From Arachnopeziza araneosa (taxonomy: Eukaryota; Ascomycota; Leotiomycetes; Helotiales; Arachnopezizaceae): DNA of 64,000 nucleotides. The DNA is taken from NCBI GenBank assembly GCA_003988855.1, contig QYAI01000055.1:222598-286597 (forward strand), written 5' to 3'. Under the pieces are notes generated by a model, which saw nothing but the letters and a program-made list of their open reading frames with translations, searched no databases and was not told where the DNA came from. The translations under genes and the position numbers were made by a program. How positions within the stretch are numbered: the first letter of the stretch is position 1; each line of letters opens with the position of its first letter. This document shows positions 36,519 through 47,377 of this stretch, one piece after another.

Positions 36519-37093
36519 GGTGGATAGACGATTTGGGAGGCGGAGCTTGTCGATAAATTTGGATATGGTTGGACGGTTGGAGTTATGTATGGACTTTCTG
36601 GGTTATATATGTTAGCGAGCATGAGTGAGATGCAAGAGCTGGGACGACAGAGCATATTGAAGCGAGACATGGCATTTCAAGTCACCTTTCCGGGATAGGA
36701 ATAATGAGATAGAACCACAGATTGTTGGAGAATGGAATAATGACTACCACTCTATGATGAAACTTTCAATTGAGTTCCAGAACCACTCAGTCTCTAAGAT
36801 TGTAAGCACTTGATACACTAATCTGAGAAAGTAATATTATGATCCATTTCAAACAGTATTCATCTTCGAGTGTCCCGATTTACTATTATATATGACGAAA
36901 AGAAATCTCATTTAATGTTTACACAAGCTCAGTCATGAGAGCTTAGATGATGCTTTGCTACATAACGCCCCAATTCCAAATATCAGATTGCCTACCGCTC
37001 CATACAACTTTTGGTGATGGTGTTTAGACCTCTAAAGCGTGACATAATTTAAATATGTAAACTGGAAAATACAAGTGAATTGTGCCAGACATC
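36519..37093. terminator. Convergent 3' region between pex4-like and Anp1-like genes
   Basis: 575 bases between two stop codons on opposite strands; AT-rich, with no ORF of note. It should contain the 3' ends of both transcripts. Confidence 0.4.
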
Positions 37094-38266
37094 TCACTCA
37101 TTATAATGGTAGACCTATGAAGCAAGTCAGTGACCGTTCGTAATAGCCAGATTAGTTGGGCAGACCTTATAGTTAGGCAACCCAGTAGCACTCCACCCTA
37201 ATCTCTTGGCCATCTTCGCAAATCCCTCTGTTTCTATCAAGTGATAGAATGGAAATGGAGGAAACATAGCTCCATCACGATGCACTTCTGCCTTGACCAA
37301 CAGTGCTGTGCCCCCCACACCATCGAGAGCAACCTCCTCCTCAGGATTCCCATCTTCCGTTGCCATATATGCCATCAAGGTCCGGTACGTAGCCATCTGT
37401 GCATAACCTTCCAACAAAATATCATCTGGACCCATTTCATCTCCAAGCTTCTTCGCGGTTTCGCTATCCTGCCAGCTATTGAAGTCGTATGGGCGTTCAG
37501 CCATCGCCCGAGTCTTGGGGTCTTTATACTTTTGAAAGCAATTTGGAACAATAATGGCCTTGTCATGAGATGCAAGGTCTTGAATCAAAGACTTAGGAGT
37601 CTCGATGATGTCGGAATCAAGCCAGAGCACCCACGCAGTCGAGGGTCCAAGAGTAGTGAACAAAAGGGAATTTCGGGCTCTTGACATAGCAGCTCGCCGC
37701 GCTTTCTGATTCTCTAATTTGTGACGCTCCGCCTCGTTCTGAGATGCGAGTGGTGGTTCAAAATCTTGTCGCTCTATTATTATGCTCGTAAACCTATCCT
37801 TCACTGGTCCCGATTTCTGTGTCTTGGTGACCTGCTCTTGCAGAGCTGCTGTAGCCGCATTCCCTTCACGATTCTTAGGTATGATAAAGCCCAGAGTTAT
37901 GAGCTCGTGAGGGTAGCTTAATTGTAGCAGATTATCCCAATATCCTTGGTAGAAGCGCGCCAACGGGGTCAGGATGAGGACGGTCTCTCGGTTTCCAACA
38001 GGATCGCTCGTGCTAGTGAGGTTGTTCATGTGGTAATGTACCACCGGAGGCGGGATTCGCTTGCCATTGGGCTTCTCGTTCTGCTTTCGGAAGGGCGAGG
38101 TTGGAGGAGAGAGGGGATTTGTAGCCGCGCCAGCTGTTCGGAGTTTAGATGCGGCAATGTCAGCACTTGAAGGTGATAGCAGAAAGACGAAGATGAATAT
38201 GCACAAGACCACGCCAACTATGATGGTGAGCGGGCTTGTGCGGCGTAACGACCTAACTGGCCCCAT
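37094..38266 (-). CDS. anp1: Anp1/Mnn9/Van1-family alpha-mannosyltransferase (mannan polymerase II subunit)
   Basis: Two exons on the minus strand, 38266-37166 and a 21-base last exon 37114-37094, 373 residues. The last exon adds VYHYNE and a stop, matching the usual end of the family. A short basic cytoplasmic tail and one membrane anchor near residues 14-31 make it a type II Golgi protein. The GT62 domain shows FYQGYWDNLLQLSYPHELI, the acidic WLDSDI motif for the metal-nucleotide site, ERPYDFNSWQDSETA, DGVGGTALLVKAEVHRDG and AKRLGWSATGLPNYK. The family extends the alpha-1,6 mannan backbone of cell-wall glycoproteins in the Golgi. The high similarity to Anp1-type patterns is clear; Anp1 versus Van1 is less certain. 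Confidence 0.9.
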
Positions 38267-39428
38267 GGTACCGTTTGCGTCTTGCTGTCGCCAGGCGAAG
38301 AATTCCAGAAGTTCAGTGTTGCATGTAAGTATCGAGAAGTTTGTTGGATGCTAGCAGTTTGGCCCAAGACTCTGACAGATCAAACCGACTTCCCCGGGCG
38401 TTTGGGCGCTTTGAGATGGCGGCGCCGTCGTGAAGAAAAGGTGTTCGTGGATAAATTTAGACAGATGTTGAAGGAAAGGAGCGGCGGGATACGACGACCC
38501 TAGCACCAGCCGAAACGGGAGGAGGAAACCTTATTTCCAGCATGAACTACCTACAAATTATACAAGATGAAGAAGAAACCACGGTCTGCTCACCGCAGAC
38601 CAATCTCTGCATCTGCAGTAGACGTGTATTTTTGGCATCCCTCCTGCGTGCGTTCCACTCTGGTCGAGATGAATTCCAGAGCGGAATGTCAAGTCTGCAG
38701 CTTGTCGGATGCCCCGAAGAGGCCTCGTATGTTATACGCGAGCTGACGGTCTGTCAACAAGAGAATACCCGAAGGTTTCATCGCAGTGCACAAGATGCCC
38801 TTGCCCGAGAAGAGGAAATATGTCGTGAGCTGCAGAACGGACCCGTCACAGGAGAATTGCTTCACAGGTCGAGTACAAGCACTCCAGCCATCTAACCCAC
38901 CTAACTCCAGACGCAGCTCACAGCGTATCGCGAAAAGACTGGATGCAGGCGTTTTCAGGGTGAAGGAGCTACTACTGCCACTACACCTCATCACTAAAGA
39001 CGGTGCTACAGTGGCGCCGCGCCTCGCCTCGCCTCCCCTTTTCCCCCCCTAAAGCGGCCAATTCAATGGTCATTGGCCGCCGATTACCCCGGACCACAGC
39101 CGCTCAGCCTAAACGATCCAAGGCTAGGGAGGTAGGTACAGAACGCCTCACTAATAACTCAACCTCTTCTCTTCTTCACTTCACCTTGACCTTCGTCTAC
39201 CTACTCTCTCTTCCTCGACCGGAAAAAAACAACACAACCCGACTTCGCAGCGACTATTTCTTTCCTTCTTTCTTCCCTCCAGAGCGCAGAGCAGATCAGA
39301 TGGCTCCTCGCGCCATCCGGCCCTGCCATTTCTGTTGACCATCATCTCCTTCCCTTCAATCCGCGCAGGCGCGCTGAATGCCCGCCTCCAGTCCTCACAC
39401 GTAGACGCCGGCAGCAGACTGGATTTAC
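38267..39428. promoter_or_regulatory. Divergent intergenic region between Anp1-like gene and a Ser-rich gene
   Basis: 1.16 kb between divergent starts. ORFs present are short and unconvincing. The right half has long C- and CT-rich stretches (about 39020-39290) resembling a fungal core promoter and leader. Confidence 0.45.
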
Positions 39429-40565
39429 ATGACTTCAACCAGCCGTGGCCAACTCCTTGTGAACCATCTGCGGTCCGGCAACCTGGAATTGCCTTGCTCG
39501 ACGCTCACGACCAATCCTGACCAATCTTCGGACCGGCTCTCCACCATGGAACCAGTCCCAGAGATGGAGAAGCTGGAGGAGTTCAGAACCTCGCCTGTAC
39601 CTATTCTACGCCTACAGGAACCTTCGCTGTATGCAATCCATTCCGAATCCAAGAAACCGCCCACGATTCGCCGGTCGACAGATCCGACCCCTCATTCGCC
39701 TCGTTCTCCAGTCCTGACCTCTCCTTCGATCCCATATCGTCCACGTAATACGTCGCCGTTCTCGCGAGGCCACCTTCGATCAAAGTCCTCGACTGGAGCC
39801 CTTGCACCGTCCATGTCGAGAGCTCAATCGTTGCCAGGTTTCAATGCTGCCGGCCATATCCTCTCGTCCCCACACCAGCGATCTTCGAGTCCTCAAGGCT
39901 CCCCCAGCCGGGCCCGGACACCTCGCAAGCCAGTAGATGATGTCTTTCCCAGTCTGCCAAATCGTGCTTTGAGAGATATTAGCGAGACGGAAGACGTAGC
40001 TTTTGAAGAACACACTCCAAAGGCCACAGAGCGAAGCAGATCGCCAGTCTTAGGCCTGCCAACCTCGGCAAGCCTTGCACGCACTCGCCGATCTGCTTCT
40101 CCTCTTCGACATCTTAATCAACAAAATGCTAGCAGCACCACTCCCACGACGCCATCTTCAGTCAACTCGTCTCCTTCCTACCAGTCGGCACAGTTCAATG
40201 ACGCCTTTCTCCGAACAAGCAGCTACTCGGGTTCATTGAGTTATCCTGGCTCTTTCGCATCATCATCTGTACCGTCTACTCCTACTTCTACTAGATCCCG
40301 AAGCCCCAGCATTTCAAGCTTGGAAACTATACCTGATTCCCCAGATGCAGAGGAGGCGGCTGTAGAAGCAGAACGAATCGCGCAGTTGAAGGCAGCGGCG
40401 GATGCAGATGATGGGGCTGAGGATTCCAAAGCAAAAGTCGATACATCTGCACCACGAGGTAGATCCTTGAGTGCGGGTTTTGGCCGAGACAAGCGCAAGC
40501 GGTGGAGTGTGTGTGGTGCGGAACGCAGGGGTGACTTGAACCTGGATACGATATGGGAGGATTAA
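39429..40565 (+). CDS. Ser/Pro/Arg-rich disordered protein, function unknown
   Basis: One exon of 378 codons from 39429; a second in-frame ATG at 39546 (MEPVPEMEKLEEF) may be the real start because the first 39 residues look less constrained. The chain is full of SP, TP and RS dipeptides, suggesting many phosphorylation sites, with small motif-like blocks: GHLRSKSSTGALAPSMSRAQ, PVDDVFPSLPNRALRDI, a short acidic/Ala helix (EAAVEAERIAQLKAAAD) and the end RDKRKRWSVCGAERRGDLNL. No signal peptide, membrane segment or catalytic domain. Unknown function; its C-terminal block looks like the conserved part. Confidence 0.78.
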   Translation: MTSTSRGQLLVNHLRSGNLELPCSTLTTNPDQSSDRLSTMEPVPEMEKLEEFRTSPVPILRLQEPSLYAIHSESKKPPTIRRSTDPTPHSPRSPVLTSPSIPYRPRNTSPFSRGHLRSKSSTGALAPSMSRAQSLPGFNAAGHILSSPHQRSSSPQGSPSRARTPRKPVDDVFPSLPNRALRDISETEDVAFEEHTPKATERSRSPVLGLPTSASLARTRRSASPLRHLNQQNASSTTPTTPSSVNSSPSYQSAQFNDAFLRTSSYSGSLSYPGSFASSSVPSTPTSTRSRSPSISSLETIPDSPDAEEAAVEAERIAQLKAAADADDGAEDSKAKVDTSAPRGRSLSAGFGRDKRKRWSVCGAERRGDLNLDTIWED

Positions 40566-41149
40566 GGGATAAGATTGGAGGTTTTTAGCAGTCTCAATAA
40601 CTGCCTTGCATGCATGGTTGGCTTGGAAGAAGAGTGCTTGGCGTAATATGCCTACTGGAGGTAAATAATCTGCAGGCACAGAATTTTGTTTCGGGAGGAT
40701 TATTATTGGAGGCCATGGCGATGCTCATTTAGAGCCATACGTTTGAGTACGATACCCCTCTGCATTAAATAATGTCAAGGTTGGCATCATGGTTGGAGTT
40801 CTACAGGCTGCTTTACGTTGAGAACACGAGTATCTCAGCACATACAACGGAAGCAAGTGGTTGGCTGATCGACAATTTGTTGACCACAATACCGATATAT
40901 GCAAATCAATCATCAGAATCGTCCTCTACTATCCCTTTCCTTTCCACCTTACCTCGCTTTCAATCCAACTCAGCTCGCATACTCCCTCAGTATTTTCTCC
41001 CTTCTCAAATGGAGCAATTTCCTGCTATCATCCTCCCTGTTGCCACATATATATAATGAATGCAAGTGCTCACTCTTCCTACAAAGTATCGCAGTCCTAT
41101 CCATTCTTTCATACTAATTACAAATTCACCTATAATCTATACACACAAC
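40566..41149. other. Intergenic, promoter of the secreted apple-like gene
   Basis: 584 bases without a convincing gene. CT-rich sequence (about 40915-41040) is followed by the TATA-like acatatatataatg near 41045, about 100 bases before the start codon of the next gene. Confidence 0.5.
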
Positions 41150-42280
41150 ATGTATTCCTCCAGACTGATAGGGGCTGCCCTCCTATTCACCAGCGTGATT
41201 TCAGCCCAGAGCAACAATGGAACCCAAAGTATCAGCAGCGGAACAGGGACTTCTACTCGCAACCGTCACAGCTCTCATGGTCGTCATCACTCCGGAACAA
41301 GCCCATCAGGGTCCACCACCTCAACCGACTCTGAAACTACTTGTCTCGCAGGAAACATGACTAGAATTATCACAGTGACAGTCAGTGTAACAAGCATTGT
41401 CCTTCCCGGGGCATCTTCGACTGTATTGTTTACTTTCCAATCCAATTCATCCTCCTCATCGTCCAATCAAGCGGCTACAACGTCAAGCCCTACAACCACG
41501 ATCACGCTCACTACTGTAAGTAGAGGGAATTATTCATCTATTCTTTCCACAGCAATTGCATCAAGCTCGGCATCAACAGGCTCCTCAGGATCAAGTTCAA
41601 ATTTTTCATCCTCCCTATTCACAACGTCTGGAGCTCGCTCTTCAACAACCTCAATTTCATCCGCAGGAGGCAATGCATCGTCTACTCTGACTACAGCGTC
41701 TGGAGCAAACTCATCAGGAACTTCTACTTTATTTTCTGGCGAAGACACTTCCACTACTCTTACCACCTCATCTAGGACGAGTGCTTTGTTGACAACCTCG
41801 CTCTCCGTATCCGCTCCTCTGGTCTCAGCTGCAAGTAGCGCAAGCTATATCAACACAACAAATTTCCCAGCTACGACAATATCCAGCAGTATGGCTACAG
41901 GAACGCCGAACCCTGTTACCTTGCTTTGTGGCGTTCATGGCTTACCGATTGGAGATTATGCCCTCGCAGAGTATTGGGAAGATAGTGCTGATGTGCCTGT
42001 AACCCTGTTAGGTTGCTATTACTTCTGTTCGGTATGTTCATCCATTTAACACCTTTATGCTTTACTGTACTTGTATCGTTCGTTAATAACATGTCTAATT
42101 GGTGTCTAGACTGGATATGGATACAATATGGGTTGCCTAAGTTACGAGTTCTATCCTGAGCCGGGCACGGGGGCGGCGAGGTGCAGGCTGTATGGGGGAA
42201 GTGTTGCGGAAAGCATTGATAGTATGATTCCGCAGGTCCCAGATGTGTGGTATGACCTAGGATGCGGAGTTCCAAGATGA
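41150..42280 (+). CDS. Secreted Ser/Thr-rich protein with C-terminal apple/PAN-like Cys domain
   Basis: Two exons, 41150-42031 and 42110-42280, 350 residues. The start was set at 41150 because it opens a clear signal peptide (MYSSRLIGAALLFTSVISA); the frame is open further upstream but not signal-like. After it come about 240 residues dominated by Ser and Thr with many N-x-S/T sites, a likely heavily O-glycosylated stalk. The last 90 residues hold regularly spaced Cys (LLCGVHG, GCYYFCS, MGCLSYEF, ARCRLY, LGCGVP) in the manner of an apple/PAN-like domain used for carbohydrate or protein binding. The intron splits FCS and TGYGYN. No GPI signal or transmembrane segment at the end. A cell-wall or matrix role is inferred. 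Confidence 0.82.
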
Positions 42281-43366
42281 ACTCAGCAAACTAGAATATG
42301 ACGACAGGAGCAACACATGCTTGGGGTTTTGAGAAAGAAGGGATACCAGAACATGGTGGACAGACCAAAAAAATGGCGCAAGTACTTTACAGATGGGTCG
42401 ACAGAAGTCTAGAATCAATAGATATAATAGATATAATATAAATTAAACGGCTCATTTAACGATTTTACAAGCTTTCTGTCTTATGCACTGTATGCTTTTT
42501 GACAAGGATTCTGTCTTACATCCTGTATTTATATCTTCCAGCAACCTGGCTCCAACCATAAACTATCCATATCAAAGAGATAGGTCACTAATCGCATTAA
42601 ATTTCGAGATTCTGGCTTTCTGAAATACTTTAAGAGATCTTTTCTTGGTTCAAAAGAATCAAAATCGCCTTAAGGTTCCTTGCCTTGCATGTAGGGGCAA
42701 TGAGCCAATAAGCATCGACTCTAACCACTTTCCTTTGCACTTTAAAGCGCAGCAGCTCGTCTGCGATCACCTACCTTACGCAACATAGCCGACTATGCGC
42801 ATGCATCGAATAGAATGATGTAGAATTTCCCTGCCTTCAACATTACAAAAGTTAAGCTGTTGAAATCCACCGGCTACCAATCATTAGTGTGTGGTTGTCG
42901 GGATCTGAATAAGCTCACAGCCACAACCGCTGGATGCGCCCACTTACTGATCGTACCTGGCAACTCGCAGCTCTACTCCACAATCACTTTTCATGTTCCT
43001 AGAGTTCTGATTGGAACAGTTCTCAATCATGCGTTGGCTTTCTCAGGTGGCGTGTGGAGAATTGCAGCGCTGTAAGAGGTGGCACTTCGTATTTGAGTTG
43101 GTGTGGCCGGGAAGAGGTTGGGAATAGCACATTGACGTCAAAGCCTAATTTGTTCGCTGACATTCACTCAAATTGACATTCGAGAATAAACAGTGATTTT
43201 CCCGGCGACGTAAATATAAAAGGCAGTCGGATATCCGAAGAATAAAAGGAATCAATAAGCGCACTGAATTCCACCCAAAACATCCACCTTCACACAAACC
43301 TTTGCGCCAACTCCTTCACGACTACCAACTCTCAATCTCTCAAACAAAACTAAAACTACTATCAAC
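42281..43366. promoter_or_regulatory. Intergenic region with strong TATA element before the NIS1-like gene
   Basis: Nearly 1.1 kb, no gene recognised. The stretch taaatataaaaggc at 43211 is a near-perfect TATA box about 155 bases upstream of the next start codon, followed by a CA/CT-rich leader without ATG in good context. Confidence 0.55.
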
Positions 43367-44027
43367 ATGCGTTTCTCTACCTCAGCTATCATGTGCGTTG
43401 CTGCATTCCTCTCATCAGCTTCTGCTCGCATCGTTGGTATCTCTGTTCCCGCTACCATTGCTGCCAACCAACCCTTCACCGTTCAACTCATCACTGAGAA
43501 CTATATTCAGGTAAGCTCATTCTTACACTATATTGCTATTGTTCTCAGTGAGAATCAAGAGTTTGCAAACTATCCTACAAACATTTCTATCTAAGAAGCA
43601 GTATCCCGAGTTCAGCTTCAATTGCCATTTGAAACCAACAAGTCACTTACTAACTTGTTAATTAGACCGTCTATGATGTCGCCGTTGCTTGGGGTATTGC
43701 AACAGCACCTAGTTACCCCGGAACTCTTGGTATCCCAATTGGCTCTTTCTACATCGGTCCCACCCAGTCCAACATTGTGGTAAGCAATTGCTATCAATTT
43801 GTACCCTTCCCTTTAGAACAACAGTAAAGTCACATACTAATTCGCAGATAAAGACTCCCATTAGTTACAGTGTCACCATTGGTCAAGAGGCTGCGGGAAG
43901 CTATATCTTTGGAGCTAGCGTGATGAGCCTCTATGGTGCTGAGAGTGAACCAACTTTGTCCAACTACAATGTCACTGTCACTGTTGGCGCCGCAACCAGC
44001 ACCCAGACAGTTACAAGTCTTCACTAA
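43367..44027 (+). CDS. NIS1-like small secreted protein (candidate effector)
   Basis: Three exons, 43367-43510, 43666-43779 and 43848-44027, 145 residues. A signal peptide covers about residues 1-20. The mature part is about 125 residues with no cysteine, one or two N-glycosylation sites, and beta-rich segments around IVGISVPATI, YIQTVYDVAVAWG, SFYIGPTQSN and SLYGAESEPTLSNYNV. This matches the pattern of the NIS1 family, first described in Colletotrichum as a necrosis-inducing secreted protein and reported to interfere with plant receptor-kinase immunity; related genes occur widely in fungi including non-pathogens. All introns are phase 0. A strong TATA box precedes it, suggesting inducible, high expression. 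The family call is from recalled pattern, not a search. Confidence 0.82.
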
Positions 44028-44440
44028 GTAGCTGCTTGCAGGCTGGGCTAGGAGGAGAGCTTCGCCACTTAAGTAACAATTTACTTTCGGATTTGGGATA
44101 GATAAATGATCTGCATTGGGAGGAGTTCAGCATTGCATGGAGTTGAGGGTCTTTTAACACATTCCTGCTGGGACTTTGATACAAGCAAATTCCACTGAGC
44201 GTCTACAAACTTACAAGCATAATCTTTTTTCACTTGATTGATCAAAGTAAATAAATATAAGTTCGAGGTATTTTAGCTTTTTAAGTCTCGTGTACCTTCC
44301 GAGTGTAGGTGGCATGGGTGGGGAAGTAAACAAAAAACTGACCTGCCGACCTCTTTTATCTTTCCACTTCTTCAATACAATTGGATTTCTCCCGGCGCCA
44401 GATGAGTTATAGAAGGAAGCTGTTTCATACACTTCTTACG
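44028..44440. other. Intergenic, no gene seen
   Basis: 413 AT-rich bases between the NIS1-like gene and the next plus-strand gene; contains the 3' end of the first and the promoter of the second. Confidence 0.4.
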
Positions 44441-47043
44441 ATGAAGCTCCTGTTCCTATCTCTCTTCTTCAGCCCCTTGGTGGCACAATCTTCGAGCATT
44501 GTTTCCGCATTTCCACAATTGATCAACCTCACCTACCAACCCAGCACTGCTTTCCACCGCTCACCGGTTCGTGGCGGTCAAAACTTTACACACTGCTGCC
44601 TACTAGCAGTCAACGCGTCTCTCGAGGTTACCGGCAACGGCACCATCATTCCTAACCACCAAAACTACTTCATCGATGGGTCTATCGACCAGCTCATTAA
44701 CGCAACTCAGTTTCCGTGTGGTGCAGAATGGAATGGCAATCGAGATGGAGCTCTGGTCGTCGAGGTGCCCTATTTGTGGCTTGAACAGAATTGTCCTGGC
44801 TGGGAATTGTCACAGAGCCAGTGGGTTTCGCCGTTTGTAGGGTTTCTACTCCCTGCAGTGGTTTTCTGTAATTACACAGCCTCCTTTGCATTCCCAGTTG
44901 CTGATTCTCCCCTAAAGGCCTAACTATACCTCGAAGAAGAAAAATTGGCGTTTGCAAATCCCTCTTCCTATCCGAGATGGATAAGATAGTTTCATGGCTA
45001 CTTGCTCCATTTGCTATTGTCATAGCCGGTATCATTGTCAGCTGTGACACTTTGCTCTGGCTTTCGACATGCTTCGCATTTGCAGGTCCTATGCTTATGA
45101 GTGGGTTTTACGAGGCTTGGCTTGACTCGGTCGTGATGTCGTTCCTGCGTGACAAAATGGACAATCGACAGACCACGTTGGATATGAGGGCTAGGCTCCT
45201 CTTTGTTATTCTCTGTGGAAACTTGGACTTGGAACCAAAAATCAGAAAAGGAGACCTAGAACGGCTAGCTTTGACGAATAGACAACAAGAAAGTAGTTTA
45301 CGATGGCCAAATTTTAAGAGAAATCCTGACGGCAAGCCTCGAAATGCATCTTCACCTTGGACACACATTGAAAACTTGGTGCACCCCTTACGAATATATG
45401 GAGATTCCGCAATTAAGACTCCTAGACAATCTTCAATACATGACCAAACATGTAGTGTTCCAAATTGTAAGGTTAGCGCACATATGGAAGAAACAATCCC
45501 GAGAAATGAAGAATATTATCGAGAGGTTGGACGTGCCAAGACACGAGTAAGCACTTTATCAACATCTAAAACGTGCGGGCTTTTATGACTGTCATTAATC
45601 AATCGATAGCTTCGGACAATGCTAGCATGTCAATATTCATTCGGAGCAACGGTAGGAGTACCTATAGTCTTCTTCATCGGGGCATTTGTCTTCACCATAG
45701 TAGACGCCCTTTCTCATCTTGGTGATAATGATACTTCCCTGAGTTTGGCGTTTGGAATGGTCTGTAACGAACCCACAGCGCTGATGTATGAAGACTAATA
45801 GGGGATTCATCTAGTGGTATATGATAATTCCGCACCTATCTATTGTATCGGGTCTTCTCTTAGCTGGAAACAATCCAAATACCCTTGAAGGAGTCGTTGC
45901 ACATGAATTTGGGGAGTCGGAAGAGCCGGGAGAGAAGGATAGGCTCTTTACTAAGATCTGGGAGCTGGCATATGATAGCCGTTATAAGCCACAATGGCTC
46001 TGGTTTCGAGGAAGAAGCAAGCGACAAGTACGCACATCCACTTTCTTAAATTTCACGGTCTTCAAGAATTCTCTTGTCGAGTTTGGAAGAAGCGATCTTT
46101 TTCTCCAGGAAATCTTCTGCGAGATTCTGAGCTAATTATATTTAGTGGATCGAAAAGGTTTGGAGAACATACGAAATGACACCCCCTAACGGACGTAGAG
46201 GACGCGATATCCGGGATGAAGACATGGCTACTTTACAGAAGAATACCACCCTTACGCTGATGGATTGGTTGGTAATTCTTGGAATGACACTCTTGCTGGT
46301 AAACTATTGTCTTATCCTACGGGAAGACGATGCTTTGCTGACTTATATTTACGACTTAGATGGGAGTCCCATTCGCTCTTGCTTTTTTAACTGCATTCTA
46401 CACCCCTCAGGTCGGTGTCTCTTGCCGAAGCTTGACCTTTACTATATATGCGATCACTCAATTCTGCCAAATCGTCTTATGGCTTTGGGCATATGCTGGG
46501 CCACCAAAGGAAGGAAATTCTCTCAAGTTGCTGCGGAAGGGGGGGTTCTTAGATCGCAGCGGTTTCTGGAATCCTACAGATGCAGCTCCCTTATTTGATC
46601 CAAAGACTCGGTCCTCCCTTCGAGCATTCTGGGTGATGATTTGGTACAGCTTAGCCGCAGTGTTTGGGCTTGGCAGCGTGTTTACCGCGTTAGGAGGAAC
46701 TATGATGCAGCTTCTGGGTGTCTATCGCTCAGATAAGTGCGACGTCTTGGCAGATTTCTGGACCAAAGCCAATGAGGACACGAAGGTGATACTCAGTTCC
46801 AATTACGCCTTAGAGATCCAGGATGCGGAAAGATATTGGAAATCTTGTGCTATTGCAGCAACGCTGTTCCTTGGTGCTGTGTGTTTTGGGGGATGGTGGT
46901 ATCAGAGAAGACTTAGAGGCCTTTTCAGAAACATCGTCAACGACCTGGATAATTCACACACTGATAGAGCAGATGTGGTCAAGACTAGCGTTGAGAATGC
47001 TAAATCCAAGCGTCACGAAGCGAAGTCTGCTTTTAGCTGGTAG
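44441..47043 (+). CDS. Multipass membrane protein with secreted N-terminal domain, function unknown
   Basis: Six exons: 44441-44867, 44918-45546, 45610-45759, 45815-46027, 46146-46298 and 46360-47043, 751 residues. The start at 44441 opens a signal peptide (MKLLFLSLFFSPLVAQSS); an ATG at 44402 is also in frame. A lumenal part of about 110 residues with Cys pairs and N-glycosylation sites precedes the first membrane span (VGFLLPAVVFC), which the splice joins to LTIPRRRKI. Further spans: LLAPFAIVIAGIIVSCDTLL, YSFGATVGVPIVFFIGAFVF, IPHLSIVSGLLLAGN, DWLVILGMTLLL, VPFALAFLTAFYTP, YAITQFCQIVLWLWAY, FWVMIWYSLAAVFGLG and ATLFLGAVCFGGWW. Conserved-looking cytoplasmic motifs include DMRARLLFVILCGNLDL. 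I recall similar unnamed proteins in other filamentous fungi. Function unknown. Confidence 0.8.
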
Positions 47044-47377
47044 TAAGGGGGCGTGATAGCTGTATTCTTTGCTTTTCGGGGATTCGAGGAAATCACAACT
47101 TGTATTTTCGGAGTAACAAATGGATTGTGATGTTAATGGTGTGACGATCGGAAATCAAAAGACTTTGCAGCCCCTTTACATATCTCGCTAAGTAATCTCC
47201 TATTCACACACCGCCGTCTACATATCTTAAGATAGGGTGCGATAAGATTAGATGAACTTGGTTGTGAACCAACCATGATGGCAGTCAAAGGTGGGAGGAG
47301 AGGTCCAGGTAGGATGGAAGACCTCCAATCATATAAACTTTTAAAGTTGAAAAGGAAGGACGTAAGTTGAAAAAGAT
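47044..47377. other. Intergenic, promoter of dihydropyrimidinase gene
   Basis: 334 bases between two plus-strand genes with no ORF of interest. Confidence 0.4.
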
